A DNA stretch of 64,000 bases from JAFKFJ01 sp963786445 (lineage in GTDB: Bacteria > Pseudomonadota > Alphaproteobacteria > Acetobacterales > Acetobacteraceae). A program made the position numbers and the translations under genes. Positions 1 through 8,226 of the stretch are shown piece after piece (positions within the stretch are counted from its first letter, which is position 1; each line of letters opens with the position of its first letter). The notes beneath the pieces were generated by a model that saw nothing but the letters and a program-made list of their open reading frames with translations, did no database searches and was not told the DNA's origin. The stretch lies in assembly GCA_963786445.1 (NCBI GenBank), contig CAWAZU010000001.1, positions 124,001-188,000 on the forward strand. The letters are read 5' to 3'.

Positions 1-779
1 ACCGGGAAGCGCGGGCCGCCATAGCGCAAATGCGCCATCACGTGCGCCACGGCCGCGCGATAGACGCGCACCGCCTCGGTCTCCGCGATGCCGCGCAAGG
101 CAGGCGGCAGGCGAATCACCCTGCCGGTGAAGCTGGCGCGGCGCGGTCGTCCGTTTTTGCCCGCCGGCCCGGCCTGCAGCGGCGGCGCGTTGCCCCACAG
201 CGCGACGGCGAACAGGCTGAGCTGCCGTTCGAGTTCCACAAAGCCGATCTTGCTCTCGGCCCGCGCCAGGGCCTCACGGGTGGCCAGGCCTTGCAGAGCG
301 AAAAAAGCCGGTCGGCGTTCCGGTTCCGCCTCGGTCGCGCGCAGCCCCTCCTGCACCCATCGCTCAAGTCCGCCCGCGCCAAGCTCGCCGAGAAGGGTTT
401 CGGTGCGGCCGAGGACCGCGACAGCCAACACTGGACCGGATTGCGCCAGCAGCACGACGGTGCGCAGCCAGCTGGCAAAGGCGTCGGCGTCCAGCAGCAC
501 GCGGGCGGCGGCTGGAGCGGCCTCGGCTAGCAACGCGGCAGCATGGGCGCCGGCATGCCGCGCCACCGCATGCGCCGTCTGAGCCAGCGCCAGCGCAGCC
601 TCGGCCCCGACCCAAGGGGCGCAGGCTGGCGCGTGCCGGGTATAAGCCAGCGAGACGCTGGGCGGGTCGGTGGACCACAGGTCGCGGCACGCCTGCTCGA
701 AGCGCTCGGTGAGCGCGCCCGGAAACGCGCGCTCGGCCTGCGGCCGCACCAAATCCAACGCGCGCCGGAGCGCGTCCAT
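1..779 (-). CDS. NorD/CbbO-like protein, N-terminal part (runs off window)
   Basis: This reading frame is open from an ATG at 779 down to the window edge, giving about 259 residues rich in Ala, Leu and Arg. It begins 4 bp after the stop of the MoxR-type ATPase gene, so the two are almost certainly co-transcribed. In CbbQ/CbbO, NorQ/NorD and NirQ-type systems a gene in this position encodes a large partner protein with a C-terminal von Willebrand A domain. That domain would lie outside the window and cannot be checked here. The partner links the AAA+ ring to the enzyme being remodelled. The assignment rests mainly on gene order and the overall look of the helical N terminus. Confidence 0.6.
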   Translation of the reverse strand, partial: MDALRRALDLVRPQAERAFPGALTERFEQACRDLWSTDPPSVSLAYTRHAPACAPWVGAEAALALAQTAHAVARHAGAHAAALLAEAAPAAARVLLDADAFASWLRTVVLLAQSGPVLAVAVLGRTETLLGELGAGGLERWVQEGLRATEAEPERRPAFFALQGLATREALARAESKIGFVELERQLSLFAVALWGNAPPLQAGPAGKNGRPRRASFTGRVIRLPPALRGIAETEAVRVYRAAVAHVMAHLRYGGPRFP

Positions 780-783
780 AACG

Positions 784-1581
784 TCAGATGCAGGCAGCGA
801 CGGCAGCGGACAGGGCTTCCCGGATGTCCACATCGTCGCTGATGGGAAGAATTACGGCGACGCGGCAGGCAGCCTCCAGCGGGATGCCTTTGGCCATCAG
901 CCGCCCGGCATGGATCAGCATGCGTGTCGAGGCGCCCTCGTCCAGCCCATGTCCCTTGAGGTTGCGCGAACGCTGGCCGATGGCCACCAGCCGCGCCGCA
1001 TCCTCTCCGGCTACGCCTGCCTCGTGCATCACGATTTCGGCCTCGATCGCCGCAGCGGGATAGCCGAACTCGATCGCGCTAAAGCGCTGCTTTGTCAATT
1101 CCTTAAGGTCCTTGAGCACGCTCTGGTAGCCAGGGTTGTAGGAGATCACGAGCTGGAAGTCCGAATGGGCATGTACCAGCTCGCCCGTCTTCTCCAGCGG
1201 CAGGATACGCCGATCGTCGGTGAGCGGATGGATCACCACCGTGGTGTCCTGTCGCGCCTCCACGATCTCGTCGAGGTAGCAGATCGCGCCTTCGCGCACC
1301 GCAAGGCAGAGCGGACCATCGTGCCATACCGTTCCGTTCGCATCGAGCAGATAGCGACCGACGAGGTCAGATGCGGTCATGTCCTCGTGACAGGCAACGG
1401 TGACGATCGGCTTGCCGAGACGCCAAGCCATATGCTCGAGGAAGCGCGTCTTGCCGCAGCCGGTCGGTCCTTTCAGCATCACCGGCATGCGCGTGGCGTA
1501 CGCCGCCTCGAACAGCGCGACTTCGTCGCCGACCGCGCGGTAGTACGGTTCGGCACGGATATAGTGGTCCGAAAGCGTCAT
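784..1581 (-). CDS. MoxR-family AAA+ ATPase (CbbQ/NirQ/NorQ type)
   Basis: This is a 265-residue ATPase of the CbbQ/NirQ/NorQ class, which uses ATP to activate or load metal into a partner enzyme together with a VWA protein. Walker A is GPTGCGKT at residues 38-45; Walker B with its glutamate is in ICYLDEI near residue 100. The length matches the family (about 260-270 residues). I start at the ATG at 1581 (protein beginning MTLSDHY) rather than an in-frame ATG 24 bp upstream, because the family N terminus is short and a GGAG lies about 13 bp before it. It is the seventh gene after the antiterminated leader. A NorD-like partner follows 4 bp later and amiE precedes it. What it remodels here is not evident. 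Confidence 0.85.
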   Translation of the reverse strand: MTLSDHYIRAEPYYRAVGDEVALFEAAYATRMPVMLKGPTGCGKTRFLEHMAWRLGKPIVTVACHEDMTASDLVGRYLLDANGTVWHDGPLCLAVREGAICYLDEIVEARQDTTVVIHPLTDDRRILPLEKTGELVHAHSDFQLVISYNPGYQSVLKDLKELTKQRFSAIEFGYPAAAIEAEIVMHEAGVAGEDAARLVAIGQRSRNLKGHGLDEGASTRMLIHAGRLMAKGIPLEAACRVAVILPISDDVDIREALSAAVAACI

Positions 1582-1617
1582 CGGTCTGCTGGAACTCCGG
1601 GGCACTATTGAGGAAGG

Positions 1618-1648
1618 AAGGGCGGGCCCGCATGACCGGCCCGCCCTT
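1618..1648 (-). terminator. GC-rich hairpin between amiE and the AAA+ gene
   Basis: A perfect 11-bp inverted repeat (AAGGGCGGGCC, 9-nt loop, GGCCCGCCCTT) lies between the amiE stop codon and the ATPase start. In the transcript it is followed by CCTTCC rather than a uridine run, so it is not a classical intrinsic terminator. It could attenuate read-through or protect the upstream amiE mRNA after processing, lowering expression of the two downstream genes. Confidence 0.5.
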
Positions 1649-1659
1649 GCGCAGCCGCG

Positions 1660-2697
1660 CTAGCGGTGCGCCACCAGTTCGGACGGGATGCCCTCAATCG
1701 GGCACTCCTCGGTGCCGACGGTCGGACGGGTCAGCGCCTCCACCATTTCGCGCGTCGCATCGGGATCGTTGATCCACTTCTTGTAGAAGTCGTACGGGCA
1801 GGCGGCGACGCCGCGCACGTCCTCGCGCGAGTTGATCATGCCCGTATAGCCGCGGTGCAGCAACTTGAAGAGATGGTTCTCCGACTGCATGGTGCGCCGA
1901 GCATCGCGGATTAGCGACTTGGAAAGCTGGCCGTACTGGATGCCGTATTCCTCCTCGCCGCATTCGCCGAGCGTGCGGCCGTCAAAGCCGATCACCGCCG
2001 AATGGCCGAAATAGGAGTATACGCCGTCGAAGCCGGCGGCATTAGCGACCGCAACGTAGACGTTGTTGGCCCACGCCATCGCCTTGGCCATCAGCACCTG
2101 CTGTTCCTTCGCAGGATACATGTAGCCCTGGCAGCGCACGATCAGCTCGGCACCCTTCATCGCGCAATCGCGCCAGATCTCGGGAAAGTTGCCGTCGTCG
2201 CAGATGATCAGGCTGACCTTCAGGCCCTTGGGGCCCTCGGAGACATAGGTGCAGTTGCCCGGGTACCAGCCCTCGATTGGCACCCACGGCATGATCTTGC
2301 GGTACTTCTGGACGATCTCGCCCTTGTCGTTCATCAGAATCAGCGTGTTGTAAGGCGCTTTGAGCGGGTGCTCCTCATGCCGTTCGCCGGTGAGCGAGAA
2401 TACCCCCCACACCTTCGCGCTACGGCACGCAGCCGCGAAGATCTCCGTCTCTTCTCCTGGTACAGACGAGGCAGTCTCGTACATCTCCTTGGCATCGTAC
2501 ATGATTCCGTGGGTGCTGTACTCGGGGAAGATCACCAGGTCCATGCCGGGGAGACCCAACTTCATGCCCTTGACCATCTCCGCGATTTTTTGGGCATTCT
2601 CCAGCACCTCGGCGCGCGCGTGCAACCTCGGCATCTTGTAGTTCACGACGGCGACGCCGACCGTGTCGTTGCTGCTCGATATGTCGCCATGAAACAT
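1660..2697 (-). CDS. amiE: Aliphatic amidase AmiE
   Basis: A 345-residue cytoplasmic amidase that hydrolyses short aliphatic amides such as acetamide or propionamide to the acid and ammonia. It is recognisable from the N terminus (MFHGDISSSND) to the C-terminal region and is collinear with Pseudomonas AmiE (346 residues). The nitrilase-superfamily catalytic triad is visible: Glu59 in FPEYS, Lys in QKYRKIMPW near 134 and Cys in IICDDGN near 166. A good ribosome site (AAGGAAGG) precedes the ATG. It lies 54 bp after the last transporter gene in the operon that starts at the AmiR-controlled leader, so import and hydrolysis are coupled. Formamidase is a less likely alternative given the AmiE-like ends. 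Confidence 0.96.
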   Translation of the reverse strand: MFHGDISSSNDTVGVAVVNYKMPRLHARAEVLENAQKIAEMVKGMKLGLPGMDLVIFPEYSTHGIMYDAKEMYETASSVPGEETEIFAAACRSAKVWGVFSLTGERHEEHPLKAPYNTLILMNDKGEIVQKYRKIMPWVPIEGWYPGNCTYVSEGPKGLKVSLIICDDGNFPEIWRDCAMKGAELIVRCQGYMYPAKEQQVLMAKAMAWANNVYVAVANAAGFDGVYSYFGHSAVIGFDGRTLGECGEEEYGIQYGQLSKSLIRDARRTMQSENHLFKLLHRGYTGMINSREDVRGVAACPYDFYKKWINDPDATREMVEALTRPTVGTEECPIEGIPSELVAHR

Positions 2698-2751
2698 TGC
2701 CGTTGTCCTTCCTTGGAACCGCTTGTGACAGGCCGCTGACGGCCAAACACG

Positions 2752-3447
2752 TCACACCGTCATGTGACGGTGGACCAACCCGTCGGTCAGGTCGCTGGTG
2801 CCGCCCGCCGCCGCGATCCGACCCTTTTCCATGATGACGAAGCGCTGCGACGCCTGCCGCGCGAACGCTACGTTCTGCTCGACCAGGATGATGCTGATGC
2901 CGCGCTCGCGGTTGAGCCGGATGATGATCTGTTCGATCTCCTTGACGATGTTCGGTTGAATACCCTCTGTAGGCTCATCCAGCAGGATCACTTTTGGTGC
3001 AGTCTGCAGCGCGCGCGCGATCGCAAGCTGCTGCTGCTGGCCGCCGGAAAGATTGCCTCCCGGGCGGTGCAGATGTTCGCGCAGCATCGGGAACAGCTCG
3101 AACACGCTTTCGTCGAGCCGTCCGCCGCTCGTCGGATTGGCGAACAGGCCGAGCCGCAGGTTCTCCAGCACCGTGAACCGCGGTAGGATGCCCCGTCCCT
3201 GCGGCACATAGCCAAGGCCCGCACGTGCGCGTTGGTCCGTGCGCCGGCTACCGAAATTCTGACCATCCAGCCGAATGCTGCCGGTGACCCGATCCATCAG
3301 CCCGAGAATCGCCCGCAGCAGCGTCGTCTTTCCCATGCCATTGCGACCGAGCACGCAGAGCAACTCGCCGCGCTGCACGATCATCGACACATCGCGCAAC
3401 GCCCGGCTGTGGCCATAGTACGCGGTGACGTTGCTCAGCTCAAGCAT
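2752..3447 (-). CDS. urtE: Urea/amide ABC transporter ATP-binding protein (UrtE type)
   Basis: A 231-residue ABC ATPase of the LivF/UrtE type. It shows Walker A (GRNGMGKT), the signature LSGGQQQQ and Walker B (VILLDEPTEG). The phrase EPTEGIQPNIV is typical of UrtE rather than LivF. The ATG at 3447 (MLELSNV) overlaps the end of the urtD-like gene by 8 bp, indicating translational coupling; an in-frame ATG 63 bp further up would lie deep in that gene. With UrtD it energises uptake through the UrtB/UrtC pore. In this locus the likely substrate is a short-chain amide, or urea, rather than branched-chain amino acids. Confidence 0.9.
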   Translation of the reverse strand: MLELSNVTAYYGHSRALRDVSMIVQRGELLCVLGRNGMGKTTLLRAILGLMDRVTGSIRLDGQNFGSRRTDQRARAGLGYVPQGRGILPRFTVLENLRLGLFANPTSGGRLDESVFELFPMLREHLHRPGGNLSGGQQQQLAIARALQTAPKVILLDEPTEGIQPNIVKEIEQIIIRLNRERGISIILVEQNVAFARQASQRFVIMEKGRIAAAGGTSDLTDGLVHRHMTV

Positions 3448-4189
3448 CGCCGATCCCTCCCGAGCCGAGGTAGGCGCTGCGCACTTCGGGATTGCTCTCG
3501 ATGTCGGCAACCGTCCCCTGCGCTAACAGGCGCCCCTGGTGCATCACGGAGATCAGGTCGCCGATCTCTTTGATAAAGCCCATGTCGTGCTCGACCACGA
3601 TCAGCGTGTGGCGCCCCTTCAGACGCTTGCACAGCTCGGCAGTCTTGCGCGTCTCCCCGGTCGTCATCCCAGCCGTGGGTTCATCCAGCAGAAGCAGCCG
3701 CGCGTCTTGGGCCATCAGCATTGCGATTTCCAGCCACTGCGTCTGACCGTGCGACAGCGTGCCCGCCTCGCGCCGAAATCGGTCCTTCAAACCCACGAAC
3801 TCCGCCAACTTTTCCAATTCGTCGGATGCTGCGCGGATACCACCAGTGCGCAGATTGGCCAGCACACTGGGCTGGCGGCAGTAGGCGACGTGCAGGTTCT
3901 CCCTCACCGTCAACTCGCGGAATATACTGGGCACCTGGAACTTGCGGCCGATACCCAGCCGCGCGATCCGATGCTCCTCCATCCGGCCGATGTTCTTGCC
4001 GTCGAAAACAAGCTTCCCACCGCTCGCCTGAACCTTGCCGCAGATCACGTCCAGCGCGGTGGTCTTGCCGGCGCCGTTCGGACCGATCAGGCAGCGCAAT
4101 TCACCCGTGTCCACCGAAAAGTCGAGGCCGCGTATGGCACGGAAGCCGCTGAACTCGACCTCGACGCCCTGGAGTTCAAGTAGCGCCAC
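3440..4189 (-). CDS. urtD: Urea/amide ABC transporter ATP-binding protein (UrtD type)
   Basis: A 249-residue ABC ATPase of the LivG/UrtD type. It has Walker A (GPNGAGKT), a signature region LSHGQTQWLEIAM and Walker B (LLLLDEPTAGM). The LSHGQ-QWLEI form, in place of LSGGQ, is characteristic of UrtD of urea-type importers. It starts 3 bp after the urtC-like stop and overlaps urtE by 8 bp. It is the second ATPase of the five-gene importer. Its specificity is set by the binding protein upstream, not by this subunit. Confidence 0.9.
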   Translation of the reverse strand: MALLELQGVEVEFSGFRAIRGLDFSVDTGELRCLIGPNGAGKTTALDVICGKVQASGGKLVFDGKNIGRMEEHRIARLGIGRKFQVPSIFRELTVRENLHVAYCRQPSVLANLRTGGIRAASDELEKLAEFVGLKDRFRREAGTLSHGQTQWLEIAMLMAQDARLLLLDEPTAGMTTGETRKTAELCKRLKGRHTLIVVEHDMGFIKEIGDLISVMHQGRLLAQGTVADIESNPEVRSAYLGSGGIGDA

Positions 4190-4192
4190 GGT

Positions 4193-5317
4193 TCAGCCCA
4201 CCTCGACTTTCCGCACCTGTCCCAGGACCATGTCGTCGTCCTCCACGGCCGCCGCAGCCGCTCCGCCCAGGTGGGCCATGCCCATCTGGACGATGCTGAT
4301 GAGTCCCTTGGGTAGGAACAGCACCACCGCAACGAACAGCGCGCCCATAATGAGCATCCAGGTGTCCAGGAACGCCGGCGTCTCAGACAGACTGCCCTGC
4401 ACTCCGGTCACCAGGATCGCGCCGAGCGCAGCCCCAACCAGCGACGCGCGCCCGCCGACGGCGCACCAGATGACGATCGAAAGCGACAGCTGCACGCTAA
4501 GGAATGTCGGCGAGGCGAACGCCATTACCATGGCATAGAGCATGCCGGCGAAGCCCGAAATGCCGGCGGAGACGCATAGCGCGAAGATCTGGAACCGCGC
4601 CACGTCGTAGCCGAAATAGCGCACGCGGGTCTCGTCTTCGCGGATCGCCTGCATGATCAACCCGGCCTTGCTGCGGATGACGGCCTGGCCGATGATCAGG
4701 GCAACAATCAGCGACGCCGCGATCAGGTAATAGGTCGCCGCGCTGTAGGGATCGAAGTCCACGCCGAACAGGGTCAGATCGGCCAGATCAGTCAGCCCGT
4801 TGAACCCGCCGGTGAAGCGCTGCTGGTCGACGATCACCAAATTGATGACGACCAGCATGGCAAGCGTGATGATGGCGACATATACGCCCGCAACTCGCGC
4901 GCGGAATACGAACCAGCCGAGCAGCAGTGCGAGAGCCACCGGCACAAGAATACCGGCTGCAATCGCGAAGCCGGTGGAATGGAACGGCTCCCAGAACCAG
5001 GGCAGCGACTTGACGTTGTTCCATACCATGAAATCAGGCAGCCCCGAAACCCCGGTCTGAATGGGGACGGTGTGCAGCTTGAGCGCCATCGCCATGCAAT
5101 ACGATCCGAGCCCGAAGCTGACCGCCTGACCGAGATTCAGGATGCCGGTGTAACCCCAGGAAAGCGCCAGCGCTGCCGCGAGCATCGCGAAGATCAGGTA
5201 GCGGCTCAACTTGTTCAGCAGGTAGGGATCATCGATGACCAAGGGCACTGCGAGGACGCCGACGGCGAACAGGACGTAGCCAAGAATCCAGGCGCGGTTG
5301 AGGAGTGTCCGCCTCAT
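4193..5317 (-). CDS. urtC: Urea/amide ABC transporter permease (UrtC type)
   Basis: A 374-residue inner-membrane permease of the LivM/UrtC family with about ten hydrophobic segments. The stretch WGYTGILNLGQ followed by a soluble loop and FNGLTDL is typical of UrtC. The length fits UrtC, which is longer than LivM. The C-terminal 30 residues are acidic and Ala-rich, presumably cytoplasmic. It begins 3 bp after the urtB-like stop. It forms the translocation pore as a heterodimer with UrtB. Confidence 0.9.
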   Translation of the reverse strand: MRRTLLNRAWILGYVLFAVGVLAVPLVIDDPYLLNKLSRYLIFAMLAAALALSWGYTGILNLGQAVSFGLGSYCMAMALKLHTVPIQTGVSGLPDFMVWNNVKSLPWFWEPFHSTGFAIAAGILVPVALALLLGWFVFRARVAGVYVAIITLAMLVVINLVIVDQQRFTGGFNGLTDLADLTLFGVDFDPYSAATYYLIAASLIVALIIGQAVIRSKAGLIMQAIREDETRVRYFGYDVARFQIFALCVSAGISGFAGMLYAMVMAFASPTFLSVQLSLSIVIWCAVGGRASLVGAALGAILVTGVQGSLSETPAFLDTWMLIMGALFVAVVLFLPKGLISIVQMGMAHLGGAAAAAVEDDDMVLGQVRKVEVG

Positions 5318-5320
5318 CGC

Positions 5321-6193
5321 TTAGCCTCGGCGCATCTGCATGGCGAACAGGCCCTGAGGCCGGAACCGGATCAGCACTACGACGAGAAAGAACACCAGGG
5401 CGCGCGCCAGCGTGTCGTTCCAAAGAAAGGCGAACCAGCCCGACATCTCGCCCAGCAAGCCGGCGCTGGCGACCGTTCCGAACAGGCTTTGGACGCCGCC
5501 GGTCACCACCACAAGGAATGCGTCGACGATGTAGTTCGTTCCCATGTCCGGCGCGACGCTCTTGAGCGGCGAAACCAGCGCGCCTGCCAGCCCGGCTAGA
5601 CCTGCGCCATAGGCAAAGGTCAACGCATACACCCGTGCATTGTTGATGCCGAAGCAACGCGCGATCTCCGCACTCTGCATCACGGCGCGCAGGCGGATAC
5701 CGAAGCTGGTGCGGAAGATCAGCACGTAGGTTGCCAGCACGAGTGCGATGGTGATGCCGAAGATCAACAGCCGATAGGCGGAGATGTCGATCCCGAGCAC
5801 GTGCAGAGGATGCACCAGGTAGTCCGGCATCTTCACGTAGCGCAGTTGCGCCCCTGCGCTCAGTCGGATCGCCTGTTGCAGGATAATGCCCACGCCCCAA
5901 GTCGCCAGGATGGTGTCAAGCGGTCGGCCGTACAGGTGGCGTATCAAGGTCCGCTCGACCAGCCAGCCGACTGCGCCGACGATGAAGAAGACAAGCACGA
6001 GACAGGGCAGAAGCCCAAGGCCGAACGTGGATTCCAAGAACCATACCGCGTAGGCGCCGAGCATGAGGAAGTCGCCGTGGGCGAGATTGATGACGCCCAT
6101 GACGCCATAGATGATTGCAAGACCAAGCGAGACGAGCAACAGGATCGAGGCGATGCTCAATCCCGTGAGGATCTGATTGATTGCCTCAGTCAT
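5321..6193 (-). CDS. urtB: Urea/amide ABC transporter permease (UrtB type)
   Basis: A 290-residue permease of the LivH/UrtB family with eight or more hydrophobic segments. It contains the family phrase GVMGVINLAHGDFLMLGAY near residue 35 and a FRTSFGIRLRAVMQ coupling-helix region. Full UrtB proteins often carry a long N-terminal extension; this one is the short form. I start at ATG 6193 (MTEAINQ), 38 bp after the binding-protein stop, since the upstream in-frame sequence overlaps that gene and has no transporter character. Confidence 0.88.
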   Translation of the reverse strand: MTEAINQILTGLSIASILLLVSLGLAIIYGVMGVINLAHGDFLMLGAYAVWFLESTFGLGLLPCLVLVFFIVGAVGWLVERTLIRHLYGRPLDTILATWGVGIILQQAIRLSAGAQLRYVKMPDYLVHPLHVLGIDISAYRLLIFGITIALVLATYVLIFRTSFGIRLRAVMQSAEIARCFGINNARVYALTFAYGAGLAGLAGALVSPLKSVAPDMGTNYIVDAFLVVVTGGVQSLFGTVASAGLLGEMSGWFAFLWNDTLARALVFFLVVVLIRFRPQGLFAMQMRRG

Positions 6194-6231
6194 CGTTGTC
6201 GTCGCTCGCTCCGCCTGGCACCGACTGCTGA

Positions 6232-7485
6232 TCAGGCTTTCTTTTCGACCATGCCCATGGGGGTGCACACCTCGCCAGGGTAGGCCCAGTATGGGAGCGG
6301 CTTCACCCATTCCTTCGATTGTTCGATGATCTTGAACTGGCCGTTTGGCTGCGCCTCGCCGATCTTCGGCCAGAGATAGGTGTGGGAGTTGTCCGGGTCG
6401 ATCTTCACCATGCCTTCGGGCGCCTGGAACTCCTCGTCCCACGCCGCCTTGCGGATGGCGACCGGGTGAATGTCGCTCGGCGCCAGCTTCGCCACCGACT
6501 TGCTGAACAGGTAAACCTGGAAATAGGCGGGTTCCGAGACGAAATTCGTCACCTTCCCCTTGCCCCAGCGCTTCTGGTACGCCGTGACGAACTTGTGGTT
6601 TTCCGGCGAGTTGTACGACATAAAGTAAGGAGCCGACGTGAAATGGCCGGCGGCGAACTCGCCGCCCATCGCGGCAATCTCTTCCTCCGACGTGGTGAGG
6701 CTTGCCATCGGCATTTTGGCCGGATCAAGGCCCGCGGCCTTGTACTGGCGATGCAGCGCGACCACGGAGTCGCCGACGACCGTGGAGAAAATGACGTTCG
6801 GCTTCGTGTCCTGGAACTTCTGAATCACCGAACTGAACTCGGAATGGCCAAGCGGCACGTATTCCTCGCCGACCACTTCCCCGCCAAGCTGCTTCAGCAG
6901 GATCTTGCAGACGTTGTTCTCCTCCTTCGGGTAGATGTAATTGGAGCCGATCAGGTAGAAGCGCTTGCCGAAGTTCTTCACCAGCCAGGGAATGAAATCC
7001 TTCTGCTGCTGGTTCGGCACGGCACCTGTGTAAATCACGTTCTCCGAGCACTCGCGGCCTTCGTAGAGCGTCGGATACCAGTACAGGTTCTTGTATTTCT
7101 CGAACACCGGCAGTACCGCCTTGCGGCTTGCCGAGGTGTACGAACCGAACACGCTGACGCAGCGGTCGCTTAGCACCAGCTTCCGAGCCTTCTGCGCGAA
7201 CGTGGCAGGGTCGGATTCCGGGTCCTCGACCACAGGCACCAACTTCTTGCCATGCACGCCGCCGGCGGCGTTGATCTCGTCGATCGCCAGTAGGGTCGCA
7301 TGGTTCAGCGACGTTTCTATGATCGCCGTGGTGCCCGTCAGCGAATACAGCACGCCGACCTTTATCTCGTCGCCGGCGGCGTAGGCCATGTCGGCCGACT
7401 TGATCCAGATATGGGGAAAGCCAGCCAAGCCTGCCGTGCCCAGCCCCAGCGTTCCTTTCAGGAACGATCGCCTGTTGAAGCCCAT
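6232..7485 (-). CDS. urtA: Urea/amide ABC transporter substrate-binding protein (UrtA/FmdD type)
   Basis: A 417-residue periplasmic binding protein of the urea/short-chain-amide family (peripla_BP_5/6). The N terminus has a twin-arginine signal, RRSFLKG followed by a hydrophobic stretch and a likely cleavage after AYAA, so it should be exported folded. The mature protein begins with KVGVLYSLTGTTAIIE, the family opening, and contains CVSVFGSYTSASRKAVLP and LYWYPTLYEG, which line the small-amide pocket in AmiC and FmdD relatives. It is the first gene after the AmiR-type leader, with its ATG 27 bp past the terminator T-tract. It resembles the cytoplasmic sensor AmiC encoded upstream, suggesting that sensor and receptor descend from a common ancestor. 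Confidence 0.9.
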   Translation of the reverse strand: MGFNRRSFLKGTLGLGTAGLAGFPHIWIKSADMAYAAGDEIKVGVLYSLTGTTAIIETSLNHATLLAIDEINAAGGVHGKKLVPVVEDPESDPATFAQKARKLVLSDRCVSVFGSYTSASRKAVLPVFEKYKNLYWYPTLYEGRECSENVIYTGAVPNQQQKDFIPWLVKNFGKRFYLIGSNYIYPKEENNVCKILLKQLGGEVVGEEYVPLGHSEFSSVIQKFQDTKPNVIFSTVVGDSVVALHRQYKAAGLDPAKMPMASLTTSEEEIAAMGGEFAAGHFTSAPYFMSYNSPENHKFVTAYQKRWGKGKVTNFVSEPAYFQVYLFSKSVAKLAPSDIHPVAIRKAAWDEEFQAPEGMVKIDPDNSHTYLWPKIGEAQPNGQFKIIEQSKEWVKPLPYWAYPGEVCTPMGMVEKKA

Positions 7486-7511
7486 GTTTTTTCCCGTTTT
7501 GCCCGAAACGC

Positions 7512-7552
7512 AAAAACCCCCGCCACGACCATCGGAATGGTCGACACGGGGG
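7512..7552 (-). terminator. Intrinsic terminator in the amide operon leader
   Basis: In the transcript the arms CCCCCG and CGGGGG flank an inner stem CGACCAT/ATGGTCG with a TCCG loop, followed by TTTTT. This is a strong intrinsic terminator 27 nt before urtA and about 75 nt after amiR. It should stop transcription unless AmiR stabilises the competing upstream hairpin, as in the Pseudomonas ami operon. Confidence 0.88.
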
Positions 7553-7596
7553 CACCACTGCCCGGATCTCTCTTGTACGGCGGCGCTGTTGCCGCC
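7550..7596 (-). promoter_or_regulatory. ANTAR-type antiterminator (two hairpins) upstream of urtA
   Basis: Two small hairpins precede the terminator. Hairpin 1 (7579-7596) has a 6-bp GGCGGC/GCCGCC stem and a six-nucleotide loop, AACAGC. Hairpin 2 (7550-7563) has a GGGC/GCCC stem and a six-nucleotide loop, AGTGGT, with A at position 1 and G at position 4, the bases I recall as conserved in ANTAR targets. The 3' arm of hairpin 2 uses the same cytidines as the 5' arm of the terminator, so the two structures are mutually exclusive. Loop 1 lacks G at position 4, a departure from the consensus. Confidence 0.72.
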
Positions 7597-7625
7597 AGAC
7601 AACGAAACTCTATCCGGCGCGCATG

Positions 7626-8216
7626 TTAACCGATGAGTTCATCGGCGTCAATGATGGCCGCGGCGATGGCGCCGACCGACACCCGGCGTTCCATCGCCTG
7701 CGTGCGGAGGTAGCTGTAGGCCTCCTCTTCGGCCATCTTGCGCACGTTCATCAGGATCGTCTTGGCCCGTTCGACGCTGCGTATCGACCGCAGCGTGCCG
7801 TCGAGCTTTTCCAGTCGCCCTCGCAGCCGGCGCTCATAGGCGAAGCGCGAGCGGGCCAGGAGCAGGCTGGAAAGGACAGCCGCGGTGGAAAAAGGTCGGT
7901 GCAGCACGGCCTCGGGAGCGGTTTTGCGCAAGAGGTCGAGGTCGATACCCATCCCGGGCGCCAGCAAAGCCACGAGGGCTGCCCGCGGTTCGCCTGGCAG
8001 CCACGGCAGCCGCGATGGGAGGTCGGGCACAAGGTCGCAGAATATCACGTCGGTATCGGTCGGCAGCGTGTCCGGCACCGGCCAGACGTGGCGCACGCGG
8101 TTTCGCGTCCGCTGCAGGTCGCGGATCAGCGTCTCGCCCGAGCTGTCGCGGGCTGTCGCCACCACGATGTCGATGTCGGCGATCTCCGACGGCAGCCCGC
8201 CGGCATGGTTGCTCAC
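7626..8216 (-). CDS. amiR: Transcription antiterminator AmiR (ANTAR domain)
   Basis: A 196-residue RNA-binding antiterminator, the same length as Pseudomonas AmiR. The N-terminal half is a degenerate receiver-like domain (VVATARDSSGETLIRDLQ... VIFCDL). A coiled coil follows (RFAYERRLRGRLEKLDGTL) and the C terminus is an ANTAR domain (ERAKTILMN, then EEEAYSYLRTQAM). I place the start at the GTG at 8216, 10 bp after the amiC stop. AmiC would hold AmiR inactive until an amide binds. Freed AmiR then dimerises and binds the leader hairpins just downstream of its own gene, allowing transcription into the importer and amidase genes. Confidence 0.92.
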   Translation of the reverse strand: MSNHAGGLPSEIADIDIVVATARDSSGETLIRDLQRTRNRVRHVWPVPDTLPTDTDVIFCDLVPDLPSRLPWLPGEPRAALVALLAPGMGIDLDLLRKTAPEAVLHRPFSTAAVLSSLLLARSRFAYERRLRGRLEKLDGTLRSIRSVERAKTILMNVRKMAEEEAYSYLRTQAMERRVSVGAIAAAIIDADELIG

Positions 8217-8226
8217 GATCGATCGC

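Noticed and set aside
670..1611. A 313-codon plus-strand open frame
   Set aside because: It is antisense to the AAA+ ATPase, which has Walker A and B motifs in the other strand.
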